This document shows positions 51,586-62,104 of a stretch of DNA of 64,000 nucleotides, piece by piece. The DNA is taken from assembly GCA_020796225.1 (NCBI GenBank), contig CM036769.1, positions 729,501 through 793,500 on the forward strand, written 5' to 3'. Under the pieces are notes generated by a model, which was not told where the DNA came from, did no database searches, and saw only the letters and a program-made list of their open reading frames with translations. The translations under genes were made by a program, and so were the position numbers. Origin of the DNA: Arion vulgaris (lineage: Eukaryota; Mollusca; Gastropoda; Stylommatophora; Arionidae). Position 1 is the stretch's first letter, and each line of letters begins with the position of its first letter.

Positions 51586-52086
51586 GTGAGTACATCCTAA
51601 CCGGCAGACTGAAATTGGTAAAACTCTCTGGAACGGGTTCAGCTTCTTGAAACACGCCAAGAATACCCCAGCTTTGGACGGCAGTAAGTTTTTTTTTCAT
51701 TTTTGTTATTTTTTTCCCTCCTCTTTCTTTACTTGAGCCTTGCTTCCATGAGCCTTGGTGGTGGCGTTCTCCATCTGCATATTTCTGATGCCTGTTCTCA
51801 TTGCTACTAGAATCGAAGCACACTTTATTGCAGTACACATTTGTCTTAGGTTGAGTCTTCTAAACAGAATATATCTTTATTTTATGATAAATCTCACCTA
51901 GAACATTTTTTCATAACGTGTTCGACATCACAGTAAGATAACTTTGAATTGAGTGCAGATACAATTTGTTGTTTTGAAGTTCATTTTTCACCTTTATACT
52001 CTTGTTTAAACAGAATTTGGACAAAGAAAATTCTGGAAACAAGAATTTGCAGATTAAATTCTCCTCAAATATCTTCTCCTGAGCAG
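51586..52086. other. Non-repetitive sequence between candidate exons
   Basis: Poly-T at 51688-51720. No repeat partner found. Intron-like by position only. Confidence 0.3.
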
Positions 52087-52194
52087 AACTTTGCCAGCAC
52101 AATATATTCTTGATAGAGATTGATATCGTATTCAAGGCAGACAAGCTGAAGAGCACAGCTTTGGAGACCATCATGATTCTTCTCCGACGTTCAG
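52087..52194 (+). other. Candidate host exon
   Basis: Between CTCCTGAGCAG and GTATGT, 108 bp open as LCQHNIFLIEIDIVFKADKL then KSTALETIMILLRRS. Direct joining to the exon ending at 51585 would make a stop at the junction, so the two cannot simply be consecutive. The acceptor region shares CCTGAGCAGAACTTTG with the LINE-A2 end at 928, which weakens the case. Confidence 0.25.
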
Positions 52195-52479
52195 GTATGT
52201 AGTCGTGTTAGATTTTTAGCTATGCCATCAGGATGAAGTTTGTAGTTGTTTTCAAGCTCGAATTGGTAGCAGTATTGTTTCTGAGACAGGCTTCATCATT
52301 TTGTAGAGATCTTCTATTGTGGATGGTCGTAAGGAACCACGCTGTGATACCAGTGTTAGTTCATGTAACATACTTCTTTGCTATCCCATATTTCAATCAA
52401 GTTATGGAATGTAAAGAAGTATGTATCACGTCCTACACCAGTCGACTCCAGGTCAGCAATCTTCCTGTTCATCATCCCA
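52195..52479. other. Unique spacer
   Basis: A plus frame at 52233-52532 has no motif and runs into a short array. No gene claimed. Confidence 0.4.
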
Positions 52480-52605
52480 GATACTATAACTTACAGCAGC
52501 AAGACGGCAACAAATCATTCCAGATACTGTAATTTGCAGCCAAGATGGCAACAAATCATTCCAGATACTGTAACTTACAGCAGCAAGACGGCAACAAATC
52601 ATCCC
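52480..52605. repeat. 43-bp triplication
   Basis: CCAGATACTGTAACTTACAG units, the middle one with TTGCAGCCAAGAT changes. Confidence 0.9.
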
Positions 52606-52804
52606 TCCATTTCACAAGAATAAATTATCTTTATTTTCGTTTAGTAAAGAAACTGGTTACAAATCAATATTTGTGAAGTCAATGTTCACCTATAAGTATA
52701 AGGGCTCAAGTGTTTTTCCGTTAGCTAAATGCATGTGCACACTATACTACTAAATGCATGTGCACACTATACTACGAATTGAAAGAAACATACGTTTTTC
52801 AACT

Positions 52805-53015
52805 GTCGTTACTGCTTATAGTACCGCTTTCTAGGGCGATGTAAGACAGTGTGGACGAGAGACTGAGGAATTTAATGGCCACCATGGCTAGTGCAGTCGC
52901 CGCGACACCGTTTAGGTTAGAATTTTTATGCCCCTGACAGAAAACAATCATTGGCCTTATCTTGATGAACACGGAGGAGCCGCGCCTAATCTAGTCGTCC
53001 AGACGTTCCTTCATC
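52805..53015 (-). mobile_element. SINE-3 copy
   Basis: Minus-strand relatives of 24628-24990: GGCGACTGCACTAGCC, CCAATGATTG, head AGACGACTAGATTAGGCGCG. The duplicated 70-bp segment is single here. Confidence 0.75.
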
Positions 53016-53019
53016 TGCT

Positions 53020-53535
53020 TAAAAAAAGTCTAAATAAAATATGGAACTGCAAGTTATATAGTATTACAACTAAATTACGCATTTTCAATTCAAATGTTCT
53101 ATCAATCCTAACATATGCTAGCGAGAGTTGGGAAATAACTAAAGATATAGAAAGCAAGTTGAATGCATTTGAAAATAGATGTCTGCGAAAAATAATGAAT
53201 ATAAAATGGAACGAATTCAGGAGAAGTGATGAAATCAGAGACATGTCTGGTCAACCACTAGTGACAACTGTTATAAGAAAGAGAAGATGGAGATATGTTG
53301 GACACACCTTGAGGAGAAATGATCAACGAATATCAAAGCAGGCATTGAAGTGGGATGCAAAGGGTTCAAGAAAGAGAAGTCGACCTAAAGAGACCCTGAA
53401 ACGAACTTTGCTGAGAGAGGCAGGAAATATCGGTCTCAGTTCCATGGAGGAAATTGAGCGAGTTGCCCAGGATAGAGCGGTATGGAGAAATTACTTGCAG
53501 GCCCTATGTAACGTATAACGGTACGACAGGAATTA
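53020..53535 (+). mobile_element. LINE-E ORF2 end, open copy
   Basis: One frame from LNKIWNCKLYSITTKLRIFN, ILTYASESWEITKDIESKLN, FENRCLRKIMNIKWNEF, IRKRRWRYVGHTLRRNDQRI, GSRKRSRPKETLKRTLLREA to ALCNV and stop: about 165 codons undamaged. 5'-truncated. The 3' tail GGAATTATTAT is fused to a SINE-1 fragment. Confidence 0.93.
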
Positions 53536-53645
53536 TTATCCCTAGACCCCTACCTCAGTCGCCTCTTACGACATGCCTTGTAGGTTGCAGTGTTACTATT
53601 CGTTGCTCCCTTGCGAGTACAGGCAATACACGGTTTGTATGTAGT
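53536..53645 (-). mobile_element. SINE-1 fragment without tail half
   Basis: CCTAGACCCCTACCTCAGTC and CTCTTACGACATGCC, 5' half only. The break coincides with the LINE-E 3' tail. Confidence 0.8.
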
Positions 53646-53689
53646 AATAACAATTATAATAAATAAAAGTTCTGACGTCAGTTTTTTTG

Positions 53690-53940
53690 TCAAAACGAAC
53701 CATGATGTCAAACCATCCAACATGTTCTCACTTCCATCGTCTCACTTCGACATCAACGATCTATTTTGTCCTGAATTTTACCTGTTGTTACCAAATGTCC
53801 TAAGCCTTCACTTCGCATTATATGCCCGAAGAACTTTGGTTGTCTGATTCTTATTCTTTTGATAAGGTTTCTTTGTGTGCAGGCCTGATTTAAAACTGCA
53901 TCATTTGTTTTCTTTTATAAGAATAAGTACTGAAGTTCAT
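53690..53940 (-). mobile_element. LINE-H ORF2 fragment
   Basis: Minus strand NDAVLNQACTQRNLIKRIRI, RQPKFFGHIMRSEGLGHLV, TTGKIQDK. Truncated at both ends. Confidence 0.72.
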
Positions 53941-53949
53941 TATTTGCCT

Positions 53950-55012
53950 GTGTGTTCTCCTGTTGATTCTCACATGTCTGACTCTCACATGTCTGACTCT
54001 CACATGTCTGTGTAGTGTTAGTTAGATCACTTTGTGTTCTCCTGCTGACTCTCACATGTCTGTGTAGTGTTAGTTAGATCACTGTGTTCTCCTGTTGATT
54101 CTCACATGTCTGACTCTCACATGTCTGACTCTCACATGTCTGTGTAGTGTTAGTTAGATCCCTTTGTGTTCTCCTGCTGACTCTCACATGTCTGTGTAGT
54201 GTTAGTTAGATCACTTTGTGTTCTCCTGCTCTCACATGTCTGTGTAGTGTTAGTTAGATCACTTTGTGTTCTCCTGCTGACTCTCACATGTCTGTGTAGT
54301 GTTAGTTAGATCACTTTGTGTTCTCCTGCTGACTCTCACATGTATGTGTAGTGTTAGTTAGATCACTTTGTGTTCTCCTGCTGACTCTCACATGTCTGTG
54401 TAGTGTTAGTTAGATCACTTTGTGTTCTCCTGCTGACTCTCACATGTCTGTGTAGTGTTAGTTAGATCACTTTGTGTTCTCCTGTTGACTCTCACATGTC
54501 TGTGTAGTGTTAGTTAGATCACTTTGTGTTCTCCTGCTGACTCTCACATGTCTGTGTAGTGTTAGTTAGATCACTTTGTTCTCCTGCTGACTCTCACATG
54601 TCTGTGTAGTGTTAGTTAGATCACTGTGTTCTCCTGCTGACTCTCACATGTCTGTGTAGTGTTAGTTAGATCACTTTGTGTTCTCCTGTTGATTCTCACA
54701 TGTCTGTGTAGTGTTAGTTAGATCACTTCGTGTTCTCCTGCTGACTCTCACATGTCTGTGTAGTGTTAGTTAGATCACTTCGTGTTCTCCTGCTGACTCT
54801 CACATGTCTGTGTAGTGTTAGTTAGATCCCTTTGTGTTCTCCTGCTGACTCTCACATGTCTGACTCTCACATGCCTGTGTAGTGTTAGTTAGATCACTTT
54901 GTGTTCTCCTGCTGACTCTCACATGTCTGTGTAGTGTTAGTTAGATCACTTCGTGTTCTCCTGCTGACTCTCACATGTCTGACTCTCACATGTCTGTGTA
55001 GTGTTAGTTAGA
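53950..55012. repeat. 52-bp minisatellite with 15-bp inner repeat
   Basis: Outer unit CTCCTGCTGACTCTCACATG plus TCTGTGTAGTGTTAGTTAGATCACTTTGTGTT. The inner CTGACTCTCACATGT is duplicated or triplicated in some units (53975, 54105, 54850, 54968). About 19 outer units. Confidence 0.96.
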
Positions 55013-55034
55013 TCATATGGGAGAAGGAAATGAA

Positions 55035-55115
55035 AGTCGTGGCATATATTTTACAGGACGTAGACACCAGCCACAGTCGTTGATTTTTTTCTAGGCACCA
55101 CTTATACGTTCAGTA
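55035..55115. repeat. Dispersed repeat, also at window end
   Basis: ACAGGACGTAGACACCAGCC, GTCGTTGATTTTTTTCTAGG, CACTTATACGTTC match 63940-64000. Family unknown. Confidence 0.6.
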
Positions 55116-55179
55116 GTGTATTATTGCTTTCTGAACGATGAGGTCAATTTTACCTTTTATAAAAATACCACGGAAACGA

Positions 55180-55275
55180 ATTTGCTTTAAAACTTGCCCA
55201 CCGTGGGGTTTGAACCAGGTACGCTTGGGTCTATGATCGAGTTCACTACCGCTTGAGCTACAGACGCTCACTATC
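55180..55275 (-). mobile_element. tRNA-derived SINE head
   Basis: Minus strand TAGCTCAAGCGGTAGTGAAC (A box region) and CTGGTTCAAACCCCAC (B box). The ends do not pair as an acceptor stem, so I do not call a tRNA gene. The head resembles SINE-2. Confidence 0.6.
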
Positions 55276-55364
55276 ATGAGAGAATAGATAGTGTAAATAG
55301 TATCAGTTTTCACATTTCACGTCAAGTAAGATGCGGAAGAAAATAAAAGGTATTATACATAGGG

Positions 55365-55640
55365 TCGTCTCAAGGCGAATTATTGACTTCATTTTACCGG
55401 GTGTCCCCATGATTGCTTTACTATCTGCAGAAAAGGCACGCCTCTGTCGAGATTGGTGCCAAAACAAATAGCAACTCTGTGGTGCCAGCAACAATCCCAG
55501 AGATCTCATGAACAAATTGCATGAAATGGAACGTCGTCGAGTGTGAGATTGAACCCTCTTGTGTTCGAGTCGATAGCTGAACGTTTATGCATTACGCTAA
55601 TCCGTCGCTCACAGTCAACATTGTCTGTGTAGAATTATTC
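55365..55640 (-). mobile_element. SINE-4 copy
   Basis: Plus-strand view: TCATTTTACCGGGTGTC, CTGCAGAAAAGGCACGCC, CAACAATCCCAGAGATCTC, then a decayed tRNA-like head GTGTTCGAGTCG to CTAATCCGTCGCTC. Confidence 0.7.
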
Positions 55641-55647
55641 CATAGGC

Positions 55648-56210
55648 CAACATTTCTCAAAATAGGGTCCGCAGACACCCGGGGGGTCCCTGAAGTACCC
55701 ACAAGGAGGTCCTCAAGTAGCGCTTGAAGAAATATTATATTTGACATTTCAAACAGAAAAATACATATTAAGCCTAATTTTAGGCCTAATGTTTTCTTTA
55801 TTGTGTATTAAAATGTTAAATTTCAAACATTGTTTACTATTGTAACACATAGATAATTCAAACATTGCTTACTATTGTAACACATAGATAATTCAAACAT
55901 TGCTTACTATTGTAACACATAGATAATTCAAACATTGCTTACTATTGTAACACATAGATAATTCAAACATTGCTTACTATTGTAACACATAGATAATTCA
56001 AACATTGCTTACTATTGTAACACATAGATAATTCAAACATTGCTTACTATTGTAACACATAGATAATTCAAACATTGTTTACTATTGTAACACATAGATA
56101 ATTCATTCCTGTTCATTTTCATATATAGAAACTTTTGGGAGTGGGCGGCATCAAAATGTACTTAACAGGGTGTCCGCGGTAATGCAAAGTTTGAGAACCG
56201 CTTCAGTATA
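55648..56210. mobile_element. hAT-like MITE with internal array
   Basis: Imperfect terminal inverted repeats: left TTCTCAAAATAGGGTCCGCA then GACACCC, right GGGTGTCCGCGG ... TTTGAGAACCGC. The TTCTCAAA plus GGTCCGCGGAC-type ends are typical of hAT elements. There is no transposase. The interior is AT-rich and holds a 35-bp array. The boundary duplication was not resolved. Confidence 0.65.
55835..56105. repeat. 35-bp array inside MITE, 8 copies
   Basis: AATTCAAACATTGCTTACTA plus TTGTAACACATAGAT, nearly identical copies. Confidence 0.95.
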
Positions 56211-56211
56211 C

Positions 56212-56395
56212 CATCGCTGCGGAGAGATGAGAGAAAGACCAAGAAAAAATGGACAAATAAAGTGATAGAATCATGCTAAACAAATACAGAATCTCATCAC
56301 ACATACCATCCAAGAAGCACCAGACACACAAGACAGAATCTCATCACACATACCATCCAAGAAGCACCAGACACACAAGACAGACAACCATGACA
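56212..56395 (+). mobile_element. LINE-G-like sliver with 47-bp duplication
   Basis: GAGAAAGACCAAGAAAAAATGG-type codons (RPRKKWTNKVIE) mark a LINE end. AGAATCTCATCACACATACC is then duplicated with period 47. Confidence 0.6.
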
Positions 56396-56399
56396 ACGG

Positions 56400-56640
56400 A
56401 GGAACAAAGTGTTTAAGGCCGAAGGATTAACTTCATTGGGCCAGGTTTTACTCAATATGACTCGGTCCTTCTTGGACGAAATGGCACGCCAGCTGCCGAG
56501 AGTATTGCACAAAGCAGGAACTGCGTAGCTTTGGAAACAATCCTAGGGATCTCTGGAAAAAAATGCACTCGTGAACAGAACGTCGCAATCCGGATTCGAA
56601 CCTACGACCATCAGAACATAAGGGAAAGGCTTCACCACTT
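56400..56640 (-). mobile_element. SINE-4 copy next to 32-bp array
   Basis: Plus-strand view: GGCCGAAGGATTAACTTCAT, GCACGCCAGCTGCCGAGAG, GGATTCGAACCTACG (B box complement) and CTTCACCACTTTG, where the array starts. Confidence 0.78.
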
Positions 56641-57520
56641 TGTTAGAGATCCACTGTGTGAGTTGACCACTTTGTCAGAGATCCACTGTGTGAGTTGACC
56701 ACTTTGTTAGAGATCCACTGTGTGAGTTGACCACTTTGTCAGAGATCCACTGTGTGAGTTGACCACTTTGTTAGAGATCCACTGTGTGAGTTGACCACTT
56801 TGTTAGAGATCCACTGTGTGAGTTGACCACTTTGTTAGAGATCCACTGTGTGAGCTGACCACTTTGTTAGAGATCCACTGTGTGAGTTGACCACTTTGTT
56901 AGAGATCCACTGTGTGAGTTGACCACTTTGTTAGAGATCCACTGTGTGAGTTGACCACTTTGTTAGAGATCCACTGTGTGAGTTGACCACTTTGTTAGAG
57001 ATCCACTGTGTGAGCTGACCACTTTGTTAGAGATCCACTGTGTGAGTTGACCACTTTGTTAGAGATCCACTGTGTGAGTTGACCACTTTGTTAGAGATCC
57101 ACTGTGTGAGTTGACCACTTTGTTAGAGATCCACTGTGTGAGTTGACCACTTTATTAGAGATCCACTGTGTGAGTTGACCACTTTGTTAGAGATCCACTG
57201 TGTGTGTTGACCACTTTGTTAGAGATCCACCGTGTGAGTTGACCACTTTGTTAGAGATCCACCGTGTGAGTTGACCACTTTGTTAGAGATCCACCGTGTG
57301 AGTTGACCACTTTATTAGAGATCCACTGTGTGAGTTGACCACTTTGTTAGAGATCCACTGTGTGAGTTGACCACTTTGTTAGAGATCCACTGTGTGAGTT
57401 GACCACTTTATTAGAGATCCACTGTGTGAGTTGACCACTTTGTTAGAGATCCACTGTGTGTGTTGACCACTTTGTTAGAGATCCACTGTGTGAGTTGACC
57501 ACTTTGTTAGAGATCCACTG
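56632..57520. repeat. 32-bp minisatellite, about 28 copies
   Basis: ACCACTTTGTTAGAGATCCA plus CTGTGTGAGTTG, period 32. The first copy overlaps the 5' end of the SINE-4. Variants TTATTAG, GTGTTG, CCGTG and GAGCTG are clustered, showing local homogenisation. Confidence 0.97.
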
Positions 57521-57524
57521 GGTC

Positions 57525-57912
57525 TCTCCGACAGTCATGTGACAACTAAACCGGAAGAAGTATATTATATTAAGAATACCGTACTTGAATATTTTTATGA
57601 CTTGACCTCAGGACAAAATATTCAACCGACAATTTTGTTGTTAAGTTACAACATATCATTCTCAGAACCAAGTTTTACAACCAACGAATAATTAATTCTA
57701 AAGATGGCAGAGATATAACCGTTGGCAGTGATGAGATACAAGGTTAAAAACAAACAGCAAATAAAACGTTATGCCTGCGTTGAAACAGAGTTCCATTAAA
57801 ATGAAAGCTTGCAGTTGCGCAACAACTGGTTGTCAATGACAACAAGACATATGTGGTTGTAGTGTTAAGATAAGTGTGTTTGGTAGCGATGGTTACAATT
57901 CACTAATCAACA
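57525..57912. other. Spacer, no gene seen
   Basis: Unique; no repeat partner or coding segment recognised. Confidence 0.5.
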
Positions 57913-57914
57913 AT

Positions 57915-58178
57915 ACTTCTTTTTCTTCTTACACTTCAAACCGAACATTTGTTAAACCCCTCTTTGTGATGTGTATGTGATCTGAGCCTAAGAGCGATTG
58001 TACAGTGTGCCAGTTATGCGTCACAAGTAGGGCAGCACATCCGATTTCCGTGACGCTATTTATTTACTAGGGTAGTTACCCTAGGCCCCTACCTCAGTCG
58101 CCTCTTACGACATACCTTGTAGGTAGCAGTGTTGCCATTCTTTACTCCTTTTTGTGGGCCCTGGAAACACATGCGAAT
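57915..58178 (-). mobile_element. SINE-1 copy, well preserved
   Basis: TTTTTCTTCTTAC tail complement, ACTAGGGTAGTTACCCTAGG, CTCTTACGACATACC, 5' end GGGCCCTGGAAACACATGCG. Confidence 0.9.
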
Positions 58179-58315
58179 CAAGAATACAAATACTAGGAGA
58201 GACAGGGAGGATTGTAAGGAAGAATGGAAGAAATGACTTGGAAGTTTTAAAGGAAGATTGCGAATGTGCTGATCGAGGTTAATGATGTGATGAGGCCAAT
58301 TATGAAGTGCTGAGC

Positions 58316-60525
58316 TGGGACAATGAAGAGATGCTAAGGTTGATATCTAAGGATGGGCTAAGTGTGGTATCTAAGGATGGGCTAAGTGTGATATCTAAGG
58401 ATGGGTTGAGTGTGATATCTAAGGATGGGTTGAGTGTGATATCTAAGGATGGGTTGAGTGTGATATCTAAGGATGGGTTGAGTGTGATATCTAAGGATGG
58501 GTTGAGTGTGATATCTAAGGATGGGTTGAGTGTTGTATCTAAGGATGGGTTAAGTGTGATATCTAAGGATGGGCTAAGTGTGGTATCTAAGGACGGGCTA
58601 AGTGTGATATCTAAGGATGGGTTGAGTGTGATATCTAAGGATGGGTTGAGTGTGATATCTAAGGATGGGTTGAGTGTGATATCTAAGGATGGGTTGAGTG
58701 TGATATCTAAGGATGGGTTGAGTGTGATATCTAAGGATGGGTTGAGTGTTGTATCTAAGGATGGGTTAAGTGTGACATCTAAGGATGGGCTAAGTGTGGT
58801 ATCTAAGGACGGACTAAGTGTGATATCTAAGGATGGGTTGAGTGTGATATCTAAGGATGGGTTGAGTGTGATATCTAAGGATGGGTTGAGTGTGATATCT
58901 AAGGATGGGTTGAGTGTGATATCTAAGGATGGGTTGAGTGTTGTATCTAAGGATGGGTTAAGTGTGATATCTAAGGATCGGCTAAGTGTGATATCTAAGG
59001 ATGGGCTAAGTGTGGTATCTAAGGACGGACTAAGTGTGATATCTAAGGATGGGTTGAGTGTGATATCTAAGGATGGGTTGAGTGTGATATCTAAGGATGG
59101 GTTGAGTGTGATATCTAAGGATGGGTTGAGTGTGATATCTAAGGATGGGTTGAGTGTGATATCTAAGGATGGGTTGAGTGTTGTATCTAAGGATGGGTTA
59201 AGTGTGATATCTAAGGATCGGCTAAGTGTGGTATCTAAGGATGGGCTAAGTGTGGTATCTAAGGACGGACTAAGTGTGATATCTAAGGATGGGTTGAGTG
59301 TGATATCTAAGGATGGGTTGAGTGTGATATCTAAGGATGGGTTGAGTGTGATATCTAAGGATGGGTTGAGTGTGATATCTAAGGATGGGTTGAGTGTTGT
59401 ATCTAAGGATGGGTTAAGTGTGATATCTAAGGATGGGCTAAGTGTGGTATCTAAGGACGGGCTAAGTGTGATATCTAAGGACGGGCTAAGTGTGGTATCT
59501 AAGGATGGGTTGAGTGTGGTATCTAAGGATGGGCTAAGTGTGATATCTAAGGATGGGTTGAGTGTGATATCTAAGGATGGGTTGAGTGTGATATCTAAGG
59601 ATGGGTTGAGTGTGATATCTAAGGATGGGTTGAGTGTGATATCTAAGGATGGGTTAAGTGTGATATCTAAGGATGGGTTGAGTGTGGTATCTAAGGATGG
59701 GTTGAGTGTGGTATCTAAGGACGGGCTAGTGTGGTATCTAAGGATGGGTTGAGTGTGGTATCTAAGGATGGGTTGAGTGTGATATCTAAGGACGGACTAA
59801 GTGTGGTATCTAAGGATGGGTTGAGTGTGGTATCTAAGGATGGGTTGAGTGTGATATCTAAGGATGGGTTGAGTGTGATATCTAAGGATGGGTTGAGTGT
59901 GATATCTAAGGATGGGTTGAGTGTGATATCTAAGGACGGACTAAGTGTGGTATCTAAGGATGGGTTGAGTGTGATATCTAAGGACGGGCTAAGTGTGGTA
60001 TCTAAGGACGGGCTAAGTATGGTATCTAAGGACGGGCTAAGTGTGGTATCTAAGGATGGGTTGAGTGTGGTATCTAAGGACGGGTTGAGTGTGATATCTA
60101 AGGATGGGTTAAGTGTGGTATCTAAGGATGGGTTGAGTGTGATATCTAAGGACGGGCTAAGTGTGGTATCTAAGGATGGGTTGAGTGTGATATCTAAGGA
60201 CGGACTAAGTGTGGTATCTAAGGATGGGTTGAGTGTGATATCTAAGGACGGGTTGAGTGTGATATCTAAGGACGGGTTGAGTGTGGTATCTAAGGACGGG
60301 CTAAGTGTGGTATCTAAGGACGGGCTAAGTGTGGTATCTAAGGATGGGTTGAGTGTGATATCTAAGGACGGTTGAGTGTGATATCTAAGGACGGGCTAAG
60401 TGTGGTATCTAAGGATGGGTTGAGTGTGATATCTAAGGACGGGCTAAGTGTGGTATCTAAGGACGGGTTGAGTGTGATATCTAAGGACGGGCTAAGTGTG
60501 GTATCTAAGGATGGGTTGAGTGTGG
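58316..60525. repeat. 24-bp minisatellite, about 92 copies, higher-order
   Basis: GGATGGGTTGAGTGTGATAT CTAA and GGACGGGCTAAGTGTGGTAT CTAA types. The rare TGTTGTATCT variant recurs at 58531, 58747, 58939, 59179 and 59395, i.e. every 8-10 units. The period of eight codons gives open frames 58307-59752 (481 codons) and 59731-60375. They are separated by a one-base deletion near 59728 and another near 60370, so frame is not conserved and I reject coding. Confidence 0.97.
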
Positions 60526-60649
60526 TCACTGTTGTTTGTATGATTGTCTGATCTTCGGCAAAATAAAATACTCGTTTAAGAGTTCCTCTAGATTGTTCCC
60601 TTCACTGTTGTTAGCTATTTGATAGATATGATTTATATATGTGAGATGA

Positions 60650-60748
60650 ACATATGTCAGATAGATGAACATATATGTCAGATAGATGAACATATATGTG
60701 AGATAGATGAACATATATGTGAGATAGATGAACATATATGTGAGATGA
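60650..60748. repeat. 21-bp GATGAACATATATGTGAGAT array, 5 copies
   Basis: GTCAGATA in the first units and GTGAGATA later. Confidence 0.92.
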
Positions 60749-60879
60749 ACACCAGCAGAGATAGTACACATACTAGTCTTACTTCTGACCCTATGTGCTA
60801 CTTATTTGATAGACCTGTGTTTGTTCTAACCGTACACTTGCTGTTTATAGATATGCCCTTGTAAAGGTTAATTTAGTGG

Positions 60880-61940
60880 CATTAACTCCACGACAAAATA
60901 ATCAACATTATAAAGAGCCTCTATGATGGTTCACAGTCTGCAGTTCGCACTGACGATGGACACAGCGACTGGTTTATAGTTGAAACCGGAGTAAAGCAAG
61001 GCTGTATTCTATATCCGGTATTGTTTGGAGTGGCCATTGACTGGGTGATGCGAAAATGTTGCAGGGCGAAACTGGCATCGATTGGGTAGAAAATAGTCAA
61101 CTAGAAGATTTGGATTTTGCAGATGATATTGCCTTGTTAAGTAGAAACAACCAAGATATGCAAAGAAAAACAGACAACTTGTCATCTATAGCATCAAAAG
61201 TTGGACTGCAGATAAGCTATGAAAAACAAATATAATGAAGACAGCTATGGCAAGTAATGCAGATATCACACTGGAATCTAAAATGATAAAAATAACAGAG
61301 CAGTTCACCTATTTAGGTAGCAATTTTGATTGCACAGGAAATGTTAAAAAGAAATTATGATACGAATTGGCAAAGCAACATCAGCTTTTAAAAGTCTAAA
61401 TAAAATATGGAACTGCAAGTTATATAGTATTAAAACTAAATTACGAATTCTCAATTCAAATGTATCAATCCTAACATATGCCAGCGAGAGTTAGAAAATG
61501 ACTAAAGATATAGAAAGCAAGTTGAATGCATTTGAAAATAGATGTCTGCGAAAAATAATGAATATAAAATGGAACGAATTCAGGAGAAGTGATGAAATCA
61601 GAGACATGTCTGGTCAACCACTAGTTACAACTGTTATAAGAAAGAGAAGATGGAGATATGTTGGACACACCTTGAGGAGAAATGATCAACGAATATCAAA
61701 GCAGGCATTGAAGTGGGATGCAAAGGGTTCAAGAAAGAGAGGTCGACCTAAGGAGACACTGAAACAAACATTGCTGTGAGAAGCAAGAAATATCGTTCTC
61801 AGTTCCATGGAGGAGATTGAGCGAGTTGTCCCGGATAGAGCGGTATAGAGTTATTGTTTGCAGGTCCTATATAACGTATACATGGCTTCTCTCCCTTTTT
61901 GCTATATATATATATATATATATATATATAGGCATTGGTC
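60880..61940 (+). mobile_element. LINE-E, longest copy, RT to 3' end
   Basis: IKSLYDGSQSAVRTDDGHSD, ETGVKQGCILYPVLFGVAID (motif B), LEDLDFADDIALLSRNN (motif C FADD), VGLQISYEK, FTYLGSNFDCTGN, ESKLNAFENRCLRKIMNIKW, IRKRRWRYVGHTLRRND, then stops, the MASL end and (TA)n at 61905-61933. 5'-truncated before motif B. Frameshifts near 61070 and 61350. Confidence 0.92.
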
Positions 61941-61959
61941 TCTCGTTACATATGCACTC

Positions 61960-62100
61960 TGAAACGAGCTTTGCTTAGAGAGGCAGAAAATATCGGTCTC
62001 AGTTCCATGGAGGAGATTGAGCAAGTTGCCCAGGATAGAGCGGTATGGAGAAATTACTTGCAGGCCCTATGTAACGTATAACGGTACGAGAGGAATTATT
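61960..62100 (+). mobile_element. Second LINE-E 3' end in tandem
   Basis: LREAENIGLSSMEEIEQVAQ, DRAVWRNYLQALCNV and stop, GGAATTATTAA. Starts at the LKRTLLREA codons right after the (TA)n-flank of the first copy. Confidence 0.9.
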
Positions 62101-62104
62101 AACT

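Noticed and set aside
51586..51607. 22-bp micro-intron (GTGAGT...CTAACCGGCAG)
   Set aside because: It has donor, branch-like and acceptor-like bases, but removal creates an immediate stop and 22 bp is far below usual animal intron size.
55180..55275. Functional tRNA gene
   Set aside because: A and B boxes are present but the acceptor-stem ends do not pair and the anticodon stem is poor. Better explained as a SINE head.
58307..60375. Long open frames (481 and 214 codons) of SKDGLSVI repeats
   Set aside because: The unit is 24 bp, so openness is automatic. Single-base deletions near 59728 and 60370 break the frame inside otherwise intact array, which argues against selection for coding.
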